From Solirhodobacter olei (GTDB lineage Bacteria > Pseudomonadota > Alphaproteobacteria > Rhodobacterales > Rhodobacteraceae): a stretch of DNA of 64,000 nucleotides. Positions 1-9,879 of this stretch are shown piece after piece. The stretch is taken from assembly GCF_004010155.1 (NCBI RefSeq), contig NZ_RRYH01000002.1, positions 248,001 through 312,000 of the forward strand, given 5' to 3'. The position numbers were made by a program, and so were the translations under genes. Numbering within the stretch: the first letter of the stretch is position 1; every line of letters starts with the position of its first letter. Below the pieces are notes generated by a model. It saw nothing but the letters and a program-made list of their open reading frames with translations. It had not been told where the DNA came from and did no database searches.

Positions 1-63
1 ATTGGTCAGAGCAGGGCGCTCATAACGCCTTGGTTGGGGGTTCAAGTCCCTCCGGGCCTACCA
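1..63 (+). tRNA. tRNA with CAU anticodon, 5' end cut off; probably tRNA-Ile2 (lysidine type)
   Basis: The window opens inside the D loop. A five-pair anticodon stem closes a CTCATAA loop (anticodon CAT), followed by a T arm with TTCAAGT and a 3' strand CGGGCCT-A-CCA with encoded CCA. CAU can be elongator Met, initiator Met or Ile2. The acceptor 3' strand has G at positions 68 and 69, implying C4-G69 and C5-G68 pairs, which are known TilS determinants in E. coli tRNA-Ile2. E. coli elongator tRNA-Met does not have them. The 5' acceptor strand lies outside the window, so Ile2 is an inference. Confidence 0.85.
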
Positions 64-252
64 TTTTCCCCGGCAGACTGGTCCGTGCAGCGCGCCTAGA
101 CGCACCGCGCGGAAGAGGGCCGGCGCCCGTCCGCGGGTGGGCGCTCGCGGCCCGGTGAATCTTTCCGTTTATGGCGTGAAGAACACTTCAGGTTTGCCGG
201 GGCGGCGAACCCATCAAAAGCGCCCATCCGTCCGGGCGGACAGGCGCTGGCC

Positions 253-271
253 CGGCGGGCTGCGCCCGCTG
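253..271 (-). terminator. Hairpin downstream of kdgK
   Basis: GCGGGC and GCCCGC (255-260 and 264-269) pair across a 3-nt loop, with two further pairs outside. It lies just past the kdgK stop and could end the kdgK transcript. There is no T tract, so it is a weak terminator call. The rest of the gap between the tRNA and kdgK (64-295) shows only another short GC hairpin near 123-144. Confidence 0.3.
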
Positions 272-295
272 TCTCGGGCCATTGGTGAGGTTAAC

Positions 296-1222
296 TCAGC
301 CCGCCTCGCGGAAGGCGCCGCGGAAGCCCACGACCTCTCGCGCGGTCTCGTGGCCGGCGGAAAGCGCCGCCTGCGCCCCCTGCCCCGCAAGATAGGCCGC
401 GAGGAAGCCGCCGTTGAAGCTGTCGCCCGCCGCCGTCGTGTCCACGACGGTCTCGGCCGGGGCGTAGCTGCCGGGCGCAATTGCGGGGTCAAGCGGCAGG
501 GGGCCCGTGGCGCCGCGCTTCAGCGCGCCCTCGCGCAGGCCGTAGGTGCGCAGGCGGGCCAGCGTCACCGCTGCGTCGCTTTCGCCGAAAAGCGCCTGCT
601 CGTCGTCGATCGAGGGCAGGCCGATGTCGGTCAGCCGCCAGAACCGGGCGATCCAGTCCCGCCCGGCCTCTGCCGAGGGCCAGAGCCGGGGGCGCCAGTT
701 CGAATCGAAGGCGACGCGCACGCCGCGCGCCCGTGCCTCGGCCAGCCAGTCGGCCAGCGCCCCACGCACCGCCTCGGGCAGGATCGCCAGCGTGATGGCC
801 GAGAGGTAGATCACGTCGAACCCCTCCAGCGCGGCGAAGGAGATCCCCTCTGCCGTCTGGAACATCCGCCGCGCGGCGGAGGTCTCGCGCCAGTAGAGGA
901 AGCTCCGCTCGCCCTCGGCATCGGTGGTGATGGCGTAGAGGCCGGGCAGACGCTCGGGGTCGCGCGCGATGCGCGAGACATCGAGGTTTTCCGAGGCCAT
1001 GAAGGCCAGCGCCGCGTCCGAGAACGGATCGGTGCCCATCGCGGTGACATAGGCGACCGCGCCGCCACGCAGGGCGCGGCGCAGGTAGATCGCCGTGTTC
1101 AGCGTGTCTCCGGCATAGGCGATGCGCGGGTCCGCCTGGCCCGGGCCGCTGAAGCTCAGCTCGATCATCGCCTCGCCGACGCAGGCGACGCGCGGGGCCC
1201 CCGGGGTCTTGGTGCTGGTCAT
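296..1222 (-). CDS. kdgK: 2-keto-3-deoxygluconate kinase (PfkB family)
   Basis: A sugar kinase of 308 residues, the usual PfkB length. The N-terminal VACVGEAMIELS and the C-terminal DTTAAGDSFNGG signature (anion hole and catalytic base, Asp267) are intact, and the AFDSNWRPRLW stretch is typical of KdgK. It should phosphorylate 2-keto-3-deoxygluconate to KDPG in the cytoplasm, feeding the Entner-Doudoroff pathway. It follows the GntR regulator by 54 bp on the same strand and probably shares its transcript. The neighbouring sugar importer and dehydrogenases suggest they produce KDG from a sugar acid. Substrate is inferred from family resemblance; another keto-sugar acid is possible. Confidence 0.85.
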   Translation of the reverse strand: MTSTKTPGAPRVACVGEAMIELSFSGPGQADPRIAYAGDTLNTAIYLRRALRGGAVAYVTAMGTDPFSDAALAFMASENLDVSRIARDPERLPGLYAITTDAEGERSFLYWRETSAARRMFQTAEGISFAALEGFDVIYLSAITLAILPEAVRGALADWLAEARARGVRVAFDSNWRPRLWPSAEAGRDWIARFWRLTDIGLPSIDDEQALFGESDAAVTLARLRTYGLREGALKRGATGPLPLDPAIAPGSYAPAETVVDTTAAGDSFNGGFLAAYLAGQGAQAALSAGHETAREVVGFRGAFREAG

Positions 1223-1276
1223 ATCTGGTCTCTCATGGGCTTGGCGCGCCGATACCGCCTGCTCGGGCCGCCGAGG

Positions 1277-2074
1277 TCAAGCGCCGAGGGGTGCCGGGGC
1301 GGCCGGGCGGTCGAAATAATCGGCGTGGCGGTCGACCAGGGTCGAGAGCACGCCGAGGATCGAGCGCATGTGGGTCAGCGCGGCAGCCACCGCGCGCGGA
1401 CCGTCGCGGCCACGGATCGCGGCGAGGATGGCGCGATGCTCGGCCAGCAGCTCTCCCAGGTGGCCGCGGTCGCGCAGCGAGAGGACACGCAGCCGGTCAA
1501 GCTGCATCTTCTCATGCTCCAGCACGTGGGCGGCGCGGGGAAAGCCGGTGGCGCGGGCGAGAGCCAGATGGAAGTCGTCATCGGCATCCTGGAAGGCAAG
1601 ATCGTCGCCCGCCTCGATCGCGGCGGCCTGGGCGGCCAGCGTGATCTCGATCCCCGCGGCGGCCTCGGCCGTCAGCCCCTTGGAGGCGAGATGCGAGACA
1701 TTGGCCACCTCCAGCGCCTCGCGCAGGAAGCGGGCCTCGCGGATCTTGTCCTCGTTCAGGCGGGTGACGAAATTGCCCCGGCTCGGCAGCGTCGTGACGA
1801 GCCCCGCGTCGCGCAGCTGGGCCAGCGCCTCGCGCACCGGGGTGCGGCTGGCGCCGAAGCGCGTGCCGAGGTCGGATTCAGAAAGCGCGCAGCCCGGGGG
1901 CAGGTCCATCCGCAGGATGGCCATTTTCAGCGCCACGAAAATCTGCGATCCGGCCGGCCGCGTCGGGTCGAGCCGCGGCAGAACGAGTCCCGGCGCCTCC
2001 GCCGTCACGCTTTCCGCAACGCCGCCGCCCTGTCCAGATTCCGTGTTTGATACCAACAACTTGCTCTCAGGCAT
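1277..2074 (-). CDS. GntR-family transcriptional regulator, FCD subfamily
   Basis: A 265-residue protein with an N-terminal winged helix (about residues 45-105, including ESDLGTRFGASRTPVREALA) and an all-helical FCD ligand domain (about 115-245, with the DDDFHLAL metal-site motif). The start ATG is preceded by a GGGGGA ribosome site. The first roughly 40 residues are a low-complexity tail. It is divergent from the Gfo/Idh and ABC sugar operon and upstream of kdgK, so it is the likely local repressor, released by a sugar acid or KDG as is known for related UxuR/ExuR-type proteins. The ligand is inferred. Confidence 0.88.
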   Translation of the reverse strand: MPESKLLVSNTESGQGGGVAESVTAEAPGLVLPRLDPTRPAGSQIFVALKMAILRMDLPPGCALSESDLGTRFGASRTPVREALAQLRDAGLVTTLPSRGNFVTRLNEDKIREARFLREALEVANVSHLASKGLTAEAAAGIEITLAAQAAAIEAGDDLAFQDADDDFHLALARATGFPRAAHVLEHEKMQLDRLRVLSLRDRGHLGELLAEHRAILAAIRGRDGPRAVAAALTHMRSILGVLSTLVDRHADYFDRPAAPAPLGA

Positions 2075-2094
2075 AAGGTCCCCCGGACCAGACT

Positions 2095-2143
2095 AGTATG
2101 CCAGTATACAGGACAATTGCAACCAGTATACCGGTATGGTATC
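2095..2143. promoter_or_regulatory. Divergent promoter region with probable GntR operators
   Basis: Between gntR and the first gfo/idh gene the 9-mer CCAGTATAC occurs twice (2101-2109 and 2123-2131), 22 bp apart, about two helical turns. The second copy runs into the palindrome ATACCGGTAT (2128-2137). FCD-type GntR proteins of hexuronate pathways are known to bind GGTATACC-like dyads, so these are good operator candidates for the adjacent regulator. They sit 40-80 bp upstream of the forward operon start. Confidence 0.55.
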
Positions 2144-2179
2144 CCGTGACCAAGCAGGATTCGAAGCACCGGGGGAGCA

Positions 2180-3217
2180 ATGAGGGTCGCGCTGATCGGG
2201 CTGGGGATGGTGGCCAATACGCATGTCGAGGCGATTGCCGCGACCGCGGGCCGCATCGAGCTGGCCGGCGTTTCCTCCGCCCACCCCGAAAAGGCCGCAG
2301 CTTTCGCCGACAAGGTCGCGCCGCTCCTGGGCGCCAGCCCGCGGATCTATGCCGATACCGCAGAGGTCGCCGCCGATCCCGACATCGATTTCGTCATCCT
2401 CGCGACACCGCCGAATGCGCGGATGGAACAGGTGACGCTTCTCGCCGGCGCCGGAAAGCCGATCCTGATGGAAAAGCCGATCGAGCGGACGGCGGCGGCC
2501 GCGCGCGCGATCGTGGAGACCTGCGAGGCGGCGGGCGTGCCGCTGGGCATCGTGCTGCAGCACCGGATGCGGGCCTCTGCCAAGGCGCTTTCCTCCATGC
2601 TGGCCGAGGGCCGGCTGGGCGACCTGGGCCTGGTCGAGATCATGGTGCCCTGGTGGCGGGCGCAGAGCTATTACGACGCGCCGGGCCGCGGAAGCTATGC
2701 CCGCGACGGCGGCGGGGTGCTGATCTCGCAGGCGATCCACACGCTCGACCTGGCGCTGAGCCTGACCGGCCCGGTCGCCCGGGTGCAGGCGATGGCGCGC
2801 ACGACGAAGCTGCACCGGATGGAATCGGAGGACGTCGTCACCGCCGGGCTCGATTTCGAAAGCGGCGCGGTGGGCAGCCTCTTCGCCTCCACCGCCAGCC
2901 ACCCGGGCGGCGCGGAGACGATCACGCTGCATGGCACCGAGGGCTCGGCCCGGCTGATTGGCGGGCTTCTGGAGATCACCTGGCGTGATGGCCGCGTGGA
3001 ACAGATCGGCGCGGCGGCGGGCACTGGCGGCGGGGCCGATCCGATGGCCTTCACACATGAGTGGCACCAGGCGATCCTCGAGGATTTCGCCGGGGCCCTT
3101 GAAACCGGCCGCGACCCCGCCGTCAGCGGCCGCGCGGCGCTGGCCGTGCATGACCTGATCGAGGCGCTGGTCACCTCCTCTGCCGAGGGCCGCGCCATAA
3201 CCCTGGAGACCCGATGA
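2180..3217 (+). CDS. Gfo/Idh/MocA family oxidoreductase (first of three)
   Basis: A 345-residue NAD(P)-dependent dehydrogenase of the Gfo/Idh/MocA fold. The Rossmann start is VALIGLGMVANTHVEAI and the diagnostic EKP motif has Lys99 (ILMEKPIERT). The C-terminal half is the usual alpha/beta substrate domain. Members oxidise or reduce hydroxyl groups of sugars, inositols or sugar acids. It is the first gene after the operator region, with GGGGGAGC as ribosome site, and overlaps the next gene by 4 bp. The exact substrate cannot be read from the sequence; the operon suggests a sugar acid or its lactone. Confidence 0.85.
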   Translation: MRVALIGLGMVANTHVEAIAATAGRIELAGVSSAHPEKAAAFADKVAPLLGASPRIYADTAEVAADPDIDFVILATPPNARMEQVTLLAGAGKPILMEKPIERTAAAARAIVETCEAAGVPLGIVLQHRMRASAKALSSMLAEGRLGDLGLVEIMVPWWRAQSYYDAPGRGSYARDGGGVLISQAIHTLDLALSLTGPVARVQAMARTTKLHRMESEDVVTAGLDFESGAVGSLFASTASHPGGAETITLHGTEGSARLIGGLLEITWRDGRVEQIGAAAGTGGGADPMAFTHEWHQAILEDFAGALETGRDPAVSGRAALAVHDLIEALVTSSAEGRAITLETR

Positions 3218-4223
3218 AGCCCTTGCGTTTTGCCGCCCTCGGCATCGACCACCGCCATATCTTCGGCATGGCGCAGAACATGATGGAGGCCGGCGCGGAG
3301 TTCGTCGGCTGGTGGACGGAGGGCACGCCGGAGACGCTGGAGGGCTTCGAGAAGCGCTTCGCGGACGTGCCGCGGATCGCCTCGCGGGAAGACATCCTGG
3401 CCGACGATACGCTGGACCTGATCCTGGTCGCCGCGATCCCGGCCGACCGGGCCGAGCTGGCCGTCGCCGCGATGCGGGCGGGCAAGGACGTGATGGTCGA
3501 CAAGCCCGGCTGCGTGACGCTGGATCAGCTTGCCGAGATCAAGGCGGTGCAGGCGGAGACCGGGCGGATCTGGTCGGTCGATTTCTCCGAACGCTTCGAG
3601 GTGCCCGCGGTGACGCGGGCGGCCGAGCTGGTGGCGGAGGGCGCCATCGGCAAGGTCGTGCAGACCCTGGGTATCGGGCCGCACAGGCTGAACGCGCCGA
3701 GCCGGCCCGAGTGGTTCTTCCGGCGCGAGGCCTATGGCGGGATCATCACCGATATCGGCTCGCACCAGTTCGACCAGTTCCTGTTCTTCACCGGCTCGAC
3801 CGATGCGAAGGTGGAATGGGCGACGGTCGCCAATCACGGCAATCCCGAATGGCCCGGCTTGCAGGATTTCGGCGAGATCGTGCTGCGCTCGGACAAGGGC
3901 CACGGCTATATCCGGGTCGACTGGTACACCCCCGACGCACTGCCGAACTGGGGCGACGGGCGGCTCACGATCCTCGGGACCGAGGGTTATATCGAGCTCA
4001 GGAAATACGTCGACGTCGGCGGGGTCGAGGGGACGGATCACCTGATCCTCGTCAACGGCACGCGCTGCGAGAAGATCCAGTGCAGCGACGCGGGCCTTCC
4101 CTATTTCGCCCGCCTCGCCGCCGATATCCGCGACCGGACCGAAACCGCCATGCCGCAGGCCCATGCCTTCAAGGTGATGGAGCTGGCTATCACCGCGCAG
4201 ATGATGGCCGAGGGGCGGCTGAA

Positions 4224-4227
<4 letters not shown>
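3214..4227 (+). CDS. Gfo/Idh/MocA family oxidoreductase (second of three)
   Basis: A 337-residue member of the fold that is quite different from its neighbours. The N-terminus FAALGIDHRHIFGM lacks the ordinary GxGxxG glycine pattern (the third glycine is replaced), while the lysine motif is kept as VMVDKPG (Lys97). This subgroup is often found beside sugar importers. The altered nucleotide loop may mean tight cofactor retention or a non-dehydrogenase role such as epimerisation or hydrolysis; this is inference. It is translationally coupled on both sides through ATGA overlaps. Confidence 0.8.
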
Positions 4228-5309
<1,082 letters not shown>

Positions 5310-5356
5310 TGCAAACAGCCGGGACCCGAAACCCGGCATCTTTAGGGAGGAAGATG

Positions 5357-6631
5357 ATGACGAAACTCAGAACCGCATTCGCGGCCGCGGCCACGGCGGC
5401 CCTGCTCGCCCCGGCGGCACAGGCCTTCGATCTGCATTTCATGTGCTACCAGGACGGCAACCAGTGCGATGTCCTGACCCAGCTGGTGAAGGGCTTCGAG
5501 GCCAAGCACCCCGACATCAACGTCAAGGTCGACACGGTCCCCTACAAGGCGATCCTCGAGACGCTGCCGGTCGAGCTGGCCGCCGGCACCGGCCCGGACC
5601 TCGCCAAGGTCACCGACCTCGGGGGTCTGCACAAATATTACCTCGACCTCTCGCCCTACGTGGACAAGGCCTATTGGGACAAGGCCTTCGGCAAGACGCT
5701 CGACTGGTATCGCGGCGGGCCGAATGACCATGGCATCTACGGCATGCATGCCCAGCTGACCATCACCGGCGCCTTCATCAACAAGACGCTCTTCGACCAA
5801 GCCAAGGTGCCTGTGCCCGGCAAGGACGCGACCTGGGCCGACTGGGCCAAGGCCGCGCGCAAAGTCGCCAAGGCCACCGGCACCAAGTACCCGATGGCGA
5901 TGGACCGCTCCGGCCACCGCTTCGCCGGGCTCGCGATCCCCTATGGCGCCAAGTATTTCGACGCCAAGGGCAATCCCGAATTCTCCGACCCGGGCTTCGC
6001 CGCCGCCGCCAAGCAGTTCGTTGCCTGGAACAAGGACGGCACGATGGACCGCCAGGTCTGGGCTGGCCAGGGCGGGGCGAGCTATGCCGATGCCACCAAG
6101 GAATTCATGAGCGGCGATCTGGTGTTCTACTATTCCGGGTCCTGGCAGGTGCAGAAGTTCGACAAGCAGATCGGCGACGCCTTCGACTGGGAAGTGGTGC
6201 CCGCCCCCTGCGGCCCGGCGGGCGCGGGCAGCTGCTCCGGCATGCCGGGCGGCGCGGGCTTCGTGGGCTTCAAGCAGACCAAGCATCCGAAGGCCGTGGC
6301 CGAGCTTCTCGACTACCTCGCCCAGCCCGCGAATTACGAGGTGCTTGAGGCCAAGTCGCTGTCGATCCCGGCCAATACCGTGGTCGCCGCCAAGGGCGTG
6401 AAATACGAGGGCGCCGACGCCGCCGCCTCCAAGGCGCTCAACGCCTTCGCGGCGCAGGTGCCGACGATCTCTCCGGTGGGCTTCGCCTATCAGGGCTACG
6501 CCGGCAACCGGGCGATGTTCAACATCACCGTCACCCGGCTGACCCAGGCGATCGTGGGCGAGCTGTCGCTGAAGGAGGCGCTGGCGCGGATGGGCGACGA
6601 CCTCAAGCAGGCGGTCGCCGCGTCCAAGTAA
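5357..6631 (+). CDS. Sugar ABC transporter substrate-binding protein (family 1)
   Basis: A 424-residue MalE/UgpB-type periplasmic binding protein. The signal peptide is about 23 residues, with cleavage likely after AQA. Two adjacent ATGs (5354 and 5357) follow GGGAGG; the second has better spacing. The mature protein begins with a cysteine-containing strand (FMCYQDGNQCDV), and CGPAGAGSCSG later suggests structural disulfides. The central motif for aromatic stacking and hinge is typical of oligosaccharide or sugar-acid binders. It is followed by a strong hairpin and then both permeases, so it is likely expressed above them. Ligand unknown. Confidence 0.88.
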   Translation: MTKLRTAFAAAATAALLAPAAQAFDLHFMCYQDGNQCDVLTQLVKGFEAKHPDINVKVDTVPYKAILETLPVELAAGTGPDLAKVTDLGGLHKYYLDLSPYVDKAYWDKAFGKTLDWYRGGPNDHGIYGMHAQLTITGAFINKTLFDQAKVPVPGKDATWADWAKAARKVAKATGTKYPMAMDRSGHRFAGLAIPYGAKYFDAKGNPEFSDPGFAAAAKQFVAWNKDGTMDRQVWAGQGGASYADATKEFMSGDLVFYYSGSWQVQKFDKQIGDAFDWEVVPAPCGPAGAGSCSGMPGGAGFVGFKQTKHPKAVAELLDYLAQPANYEVLEAKSLSIPANTVVAAKGVKYEGADAAASKALNAFAAQVPTISPVGFAYQGYAGNRAMFNITVTRLTQAIVGELSLKEALARMGDDLKQAVAASK

Positions 6632-6652
6632 CCCCAGAGCCGAGACCTTGCC

Positions 6653-6677
6653 CCGGGGGCGGCGTGCCCGCCCCCGG
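6653..6677 (+). promoter_or_regulatory. GC-rich intercistronic hairpin after the binding-protein gene
   Basis: A perfect 10-bp stem (CCGGGGGCGG at 6653-6662 with CCGCCCCCGG at 6668-6677) and a 5-nt loop lie between the binding protein and the first permease, with no T tract. Hairpins at this place are known in other importers to protect the upstream mRNA and attenuate downstream expression. Confidence 0.6.
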
Positions 6678-6699
6678 CAGCCCCGGACCGGAGGGCCCG

Positions 6700-7668
6700 A
6701 TGTACAAGCTCATCTCGCCGCTCATGCAGCTGGTCGACTGGCCCATGCGCGCCTTCCAGAGCCGCTTCGGCCAGCGCAGGCTCGCCTGGGTGTTCCTGGC
6801 ACCGAACCTGGCGCTCTTCGGCCTGTTCGTCTTCCTGCCGGTGATCCTGAACTTCGCCTATGCGATGACCGGGTCCGAGCACATCCTGCTGCGCGACCGG
6901 CCCTTCGTCGGCGCGCAGAACTTCGCGCAGTTGACGAACTGCAAGGATTACCTGAACCCCAATTCCTGCCAGCTCGACGTGTTCTGGCGGGCGGTTCACA
7001 ACACGGTCTGGTTCATCGTGCTCCAGATCGGTTTCATGGTCGGCTTCTCGCTGCTGACCGCGCTGATCCTGAACCGCAAGATCCGCGCCCGCGGCTTCTT
7101 CCGGGCGGTGTTCTTCTTCCCGGTGCTGCTGTCGCCTGTCGTCGTGGCGCTGGTGTGGAAATGGATCCTGCAGGACCAGGGCGCGCTGAACGGGGTGCTG
7201 AGCAGCCTCGGCTACCAGCCCTACAACTGGCTTCTGGACCCGAGCTGGGCCTTCGGCTTCTCGGTCTTCCTGACGGTCTGGTTTCACATGGGCTTCTACA
7301 CGCTCATCCTGCTTGCCGGGCTGCAGGCGATCCCGCGCGACGTCTACGAGGCGGCGGCGATGGACGCGGCCTCGCCCTGGCGGGTGTTCCGCAAGATCAC
7401 CCTGCCCCTGCTGATGCCGACCATGATCGTCGTGCTGGTGCTTGCCCTCATCAAGGGCGTGCAGACCTTCGACGAGCTCTATGCCTTCACAGGCGGTGGG
7501 CCGGGCTCGGCCACGACGCTGATGATCCAGTATATCTACGAGACGGGCTTTGCCGGCGCGCCGCGGCTCTTCGGGCTGGCTGCCGCCGCCTCGATCCTGC
7601 TGGCGCTGGTGCTGGTGGCGCTGACGGCCGTGCAGCTCTGGGTGACGCGGAGGAACGCCAATGGCTAA
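6700..7668 (+). CDS. Sugar ABC transporter permease (MalF/UgpA type)
   Basis: The start at 6700 is chosen because GGAGGG sits just upstream; a GTG at 6664 lies inside the preceding hairpin. The product has 322 residues and about six membrane helices. The cytoplasmic EAA loop is present as EAAAMDAASPWRVFRKITLP, the docking site for the ATPase. A periplasmic stretch with two cysteines (NCKDYLNPNSCQ) follows the first helix. It pairs with the next permease, which it overlaps by 8 bp, to form the translocation pore. Confidence 0.9.
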   Translation: MYKLISPLMQLVDWPMRAFQSRFGQRRLAWVFLAPNLALFGLFVFLPVILNFAYAMTGSEHILLRDRPFVGAQNFAQLTNCKDYLNPNSCQLDVFWRAVHNTVWFIVLQIGFMVGFSLLTALILNRKIRARGFFRAVFFFPVLLSPVVVALVWKWILQDQGALNGVLSSLGYQPYNWLLDPSWAFGFSVFLTVWFHMGFYTLILLAGLQAIPRDVYEAAAMDAASPWRVFRKITLPLLMPTMIVVLVLALIKGVQTFDELYAFTGGGPGSATTLMIQYIYETGFAGAPRLFGLAAAASILLALVLVALTAVQLWVTRRNANG

Positions 7669-8704
7669 TTTCCTGACCCGGACCCGCGGCAAGGAGCGGC
7701 TGCACTGGACGGACTGGCTGTCCTACGCCTATCTGCTGTTCGGCGTGGTGGTGATGTTCGGGCCCGTGCTGTGGTTGGCGCTGTCGTCGTTCAAGACCGA
7801 GGCCGAGCTGCAGCACTACCCGCCACGGCTGCTGCCCTACATCCAGAAAACCGAAAAGATCCCGGGCTACGACAGCGCCCTGCCCATCTTCAAGGTCACC
7901 AAGGGGGCGCTTGCAGGCCAGGAGGTGGCGCAGGTCCGCCGGATCGGCCTGGTCGCCCAGGTCGTGCGGCCCGACGAACCCGGCAAGCTGGTCAAGCTGC
8001 CGATCGCCGACCGCAAGCCGGTGGAGCATGTGGCGCTCGCCACCTCGAACTACGTCAAGCTCTTCAAGCGGTTCGATTTCCTGCGGTTCCTTTGGAACTC
8101 CACCTTCATCACCGTCGTCGCCACGGCGATTACGCTTGTGATCAACTCCATGGCCGCCTTCGCCCTGTCGAAATACGCCTTTCGCGGCCGAGGCACGGTG
8201 ATGGCGCTGGTGATCGGCACGCTGATGATCCCGCAGACGGTGGTGCTGGTGCCCCTCTTCCTCGTCGTGCGGGACCTGGGAATGATCAACTCGCTATGGG
8301 GGGTCATCATCCCGGGGGCCGCGACGCCCACGGGCGTGTTCCTTTTGCGCCAGTACATGCTGACGATCCCTGACGAGATCCTCGACGCCGCGCGGATGGA
8401 CAATGCCTCCGAGTGGAAGATCTACTGGCGCATCATCCTTCCGCTTTCGGCGCCGGCCATCGCGGTTCTGGCGATCCTTTCGATCATGTGGCGCTGGAAC
8501 GACTTCCTCTGGCCCCTGATCGCGCTGACGCAGTCCAAATTCTTCACCCTGCAGCTGGCGCTGAACTCCTTCCGTGGCGAGTTCAACACCGACTGGGCGA
8601 GCCTTCTGGCGATGACGGTGCTGACGCTCCTGCCCATCGTCGCGGTCTTCGCCTTCCTGCAGAAATACATCGCCACCGGCATCGCCACGACCGGAGGGAA
8701 ATGA
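7661..8704 (+). CDS. Sugar ABC transporter permease (MalG/UgpE type) with a periplasmic insertion
   Basis: A 347-residue second permease, about 60-70 residues longer than a standard MalG-type protein. The extra length lies after the first membrane helix (about residues 47-125) and looks like a small soluble beta-rich domain (for example EVAQVRRIGLVAQVVRPDEP). The EAA loop is DAARMDNASEWKIYWRIILP. The remaining helices are normal. The insert would face the periplasm and could contact the binding protein. It overlaps the upstream gene by 8 bp and is coupled to the ATPase gene. Confidence 0.9.
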   Translation: MANFLTRTRGKERLHWTDWLSYAYLLFGVVVMFGPVLWLALSSFKTEAELQHYPPRLLPYIQKTEKIPGYDSALPIFKVTKGALAGQEVAQVRRIGLVAQVVRPDEPGKLVKLPIADRKPVEHVALATSNYVKLFKRFDFLRFLWNSTFITVVATAITLVINSMAAFALSKYAFRGRGTVMALVIGTLMIPQTVVLVPLFLVVRDLGMINSLWGVIIPGAATPTGVFLLRQYMLTIPDEILDAARMDNASEWKIYWRIILPLSAPAIAVLAILSIMWRWNDFLWPLIALTQSKFFTLQLALNSFRGEFNTDWASLLAMTVLTLLPIVAVFAFLQKYIATGIATTGGK

Positions 8705-8706
8705 CA

Positions 8707-9771
8707 ATGGCCGACCTGCAACTGCGTTCCGTGACGAAGGCCTATGGCGCTGCCGAGGTGATCAAGGGGATCGACCTCGACGTGGCCGAGGGCGAGTTCT
8801 GCGTCTTCGTCGGCCCCTCGGGCTGCGGCAAGTCCACGCTTCTTAGGATGATCTCGGGGCTGGAGCCGATCTCGGGCGGCGAGGTGAAGATCTCTGGCGA
8901 TGTCGTCAACCATCTGGGCCCGGCCGAGCGGGGGCTCGCCATGGTCTTCCAGTCCTACGCGCTTTACCCGCACATGACGGTGCGGCAGAACCTGTCCTTC
9001 GGGCTGGAGAACACCCGCACCCCCAAGGCGGAGATCGCCGAACGGGTGGGCGCGGCGGCGAAGATGCTGCAGATCGACCAGCTTCTGGACCGGCGGCCGA
9101 AGGATCTTTCCGGCGGCCAGCGCCAGCGCGTGGCGATCGGGCGCGCGGTCGTGCGCGAGCCCCGGATCTTCCTGTTCGACGAGCCGCTATCAAACCTCGA
9201 CGCCGAGCTTCGGGTGGAGATGCGCGGCGAAATCTCGCGCCTGCACCGCCGGATCGGCAACACCATGATCTACGTCACCCATGACCAGGTGGAGGCGATG
9301 ACCATGGCCGACAAGATCGCCGTGCTGCGCGACGGCAGGCTGGAGCAGTTCGGCCGGCCGCTCGACCTCTACAATCGCCCGGAAAACCTCTTCGTCGCGG
9401 GTTTCATCGGCAGTCCGAAGATGAACTTCTTTGCAGCCGAGGTCGCCTCTGGCGCGCTGAAGCTTGCCGCCGGGCCGACCTTCGCGCTGCCCGAGGGCCG
9501 GTTCGACCTGCGCGAGGGCGCGAAGGTGACGCTGGGCATCCGCCCCAACGCGCTCAAGCCCGCCGCGGCGGGGCTGACGCTGACCGTGGCCGATGTGGAG
9601 CGGCTGGGGGGCGAGTCCTACCTCTACGGCCATTCCCCCGACGGCAGCGCGATCACCGTCCACAGCCCCGGCCAGACCGGGGTGGAGCCGGGCACCGAGA
9701 TCGCGCTTTCCCCCGACATGGCCGAGGCGCATGTCTTCGACGCCGACGGGCGCAGCCTGCGGCGCCACTGA
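8707..9771 (+). CDS. Sugar ABC transporter ATP-binding protein (UgpC/MalK type)
   Basis: An ATPase of 354 residues with Walker A GPSGCGKST, signature LSGGQRQRVAIGRA, Walker B IFLFDEPLSNLD and H-loop YVTHDQ, followed by a C-terminal TOBE-like beta domain (about residues 240-354). The ATG at 8707 has good spacing to GGAGG; an ATG at 8701 overlaps the permease stop and is the alternative. It powers the importer encoded just upstream and closes the operon. MalK/UgpC proteins can serve several importers in one cell. Confidence 0.92.
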   Translation: MADLQLRSVTKAYGAAEVIKGIDLDVAEGEFCVFVGPSGCGKSTLLRMISGLEPISGGEVKISGDVVNHLGPAERGLAMVFQSYALYPHMTVRQNLSFGLENTRTPKAEIAERVGAAAKMLQIDQLLDRRPKDLSGGQRQRVAIGRAVVREPRIFLFDEPLSNLDAELRVEMRGEISRLHRRIGNTMIYVTHDQVEAMTMADKIAVLRDGRLEQFGRPLDLYNRPENLFVAGFIGSPKMNFFAAEVASGALKLAAGPTFALPEGRFDLREGAKVTLGIRPNALKPAAAGLTLTVADVERLGGESYLYGHSPDGSAITVHSPGQTGVEPGTEIALSPDMAEAHVFDADGRSLRRH

Positions 9772-9804
9772 GCGCACTGAGATCAAGATGAAACCATCGC
9801 CGAA

Positions 9805-9863
9805 GGAGGCGCCCGCCGGACAGGCCGGGCGCCTCCGGCGGGAGTATTTCGGCCAGGGAAAAG
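9805..9863 (+). terminator. Operon-end hairpin followed by a GGAGTATTT element
   Basis: An 11-bp perfect stem, GGAGGCGCCCG (9805-9815) with CGGGCGCCTCC (9826-9836), follows the ATPase stop and precedes a convergent gene. It is followed by GGCGGGAGTATTTCGGCCAG. The short T run and this trailing motif recur elsewhere in the window (18285, 56371), so hairpin plus motif probably form a lineage-typical terminator unit. Confidence 0.6.
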
Positions 9864-9879
9864 TCCGGGCGCAGGCGCC

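Noticed and set aside
137-2050. Very long open frame on the plus strand across kdgK and gntR
   Set aside because: It is antisense to two well supported genes, rich in Arg/Gly/Ala with no domain, as expected in GC-rich shadow frames.
2695-4164. Long minus-strand frame across the Gfo/Idh genes
   Set aside because: Composition is shadow-like, no ribosome site, and three conserved proteins are on the other strand.
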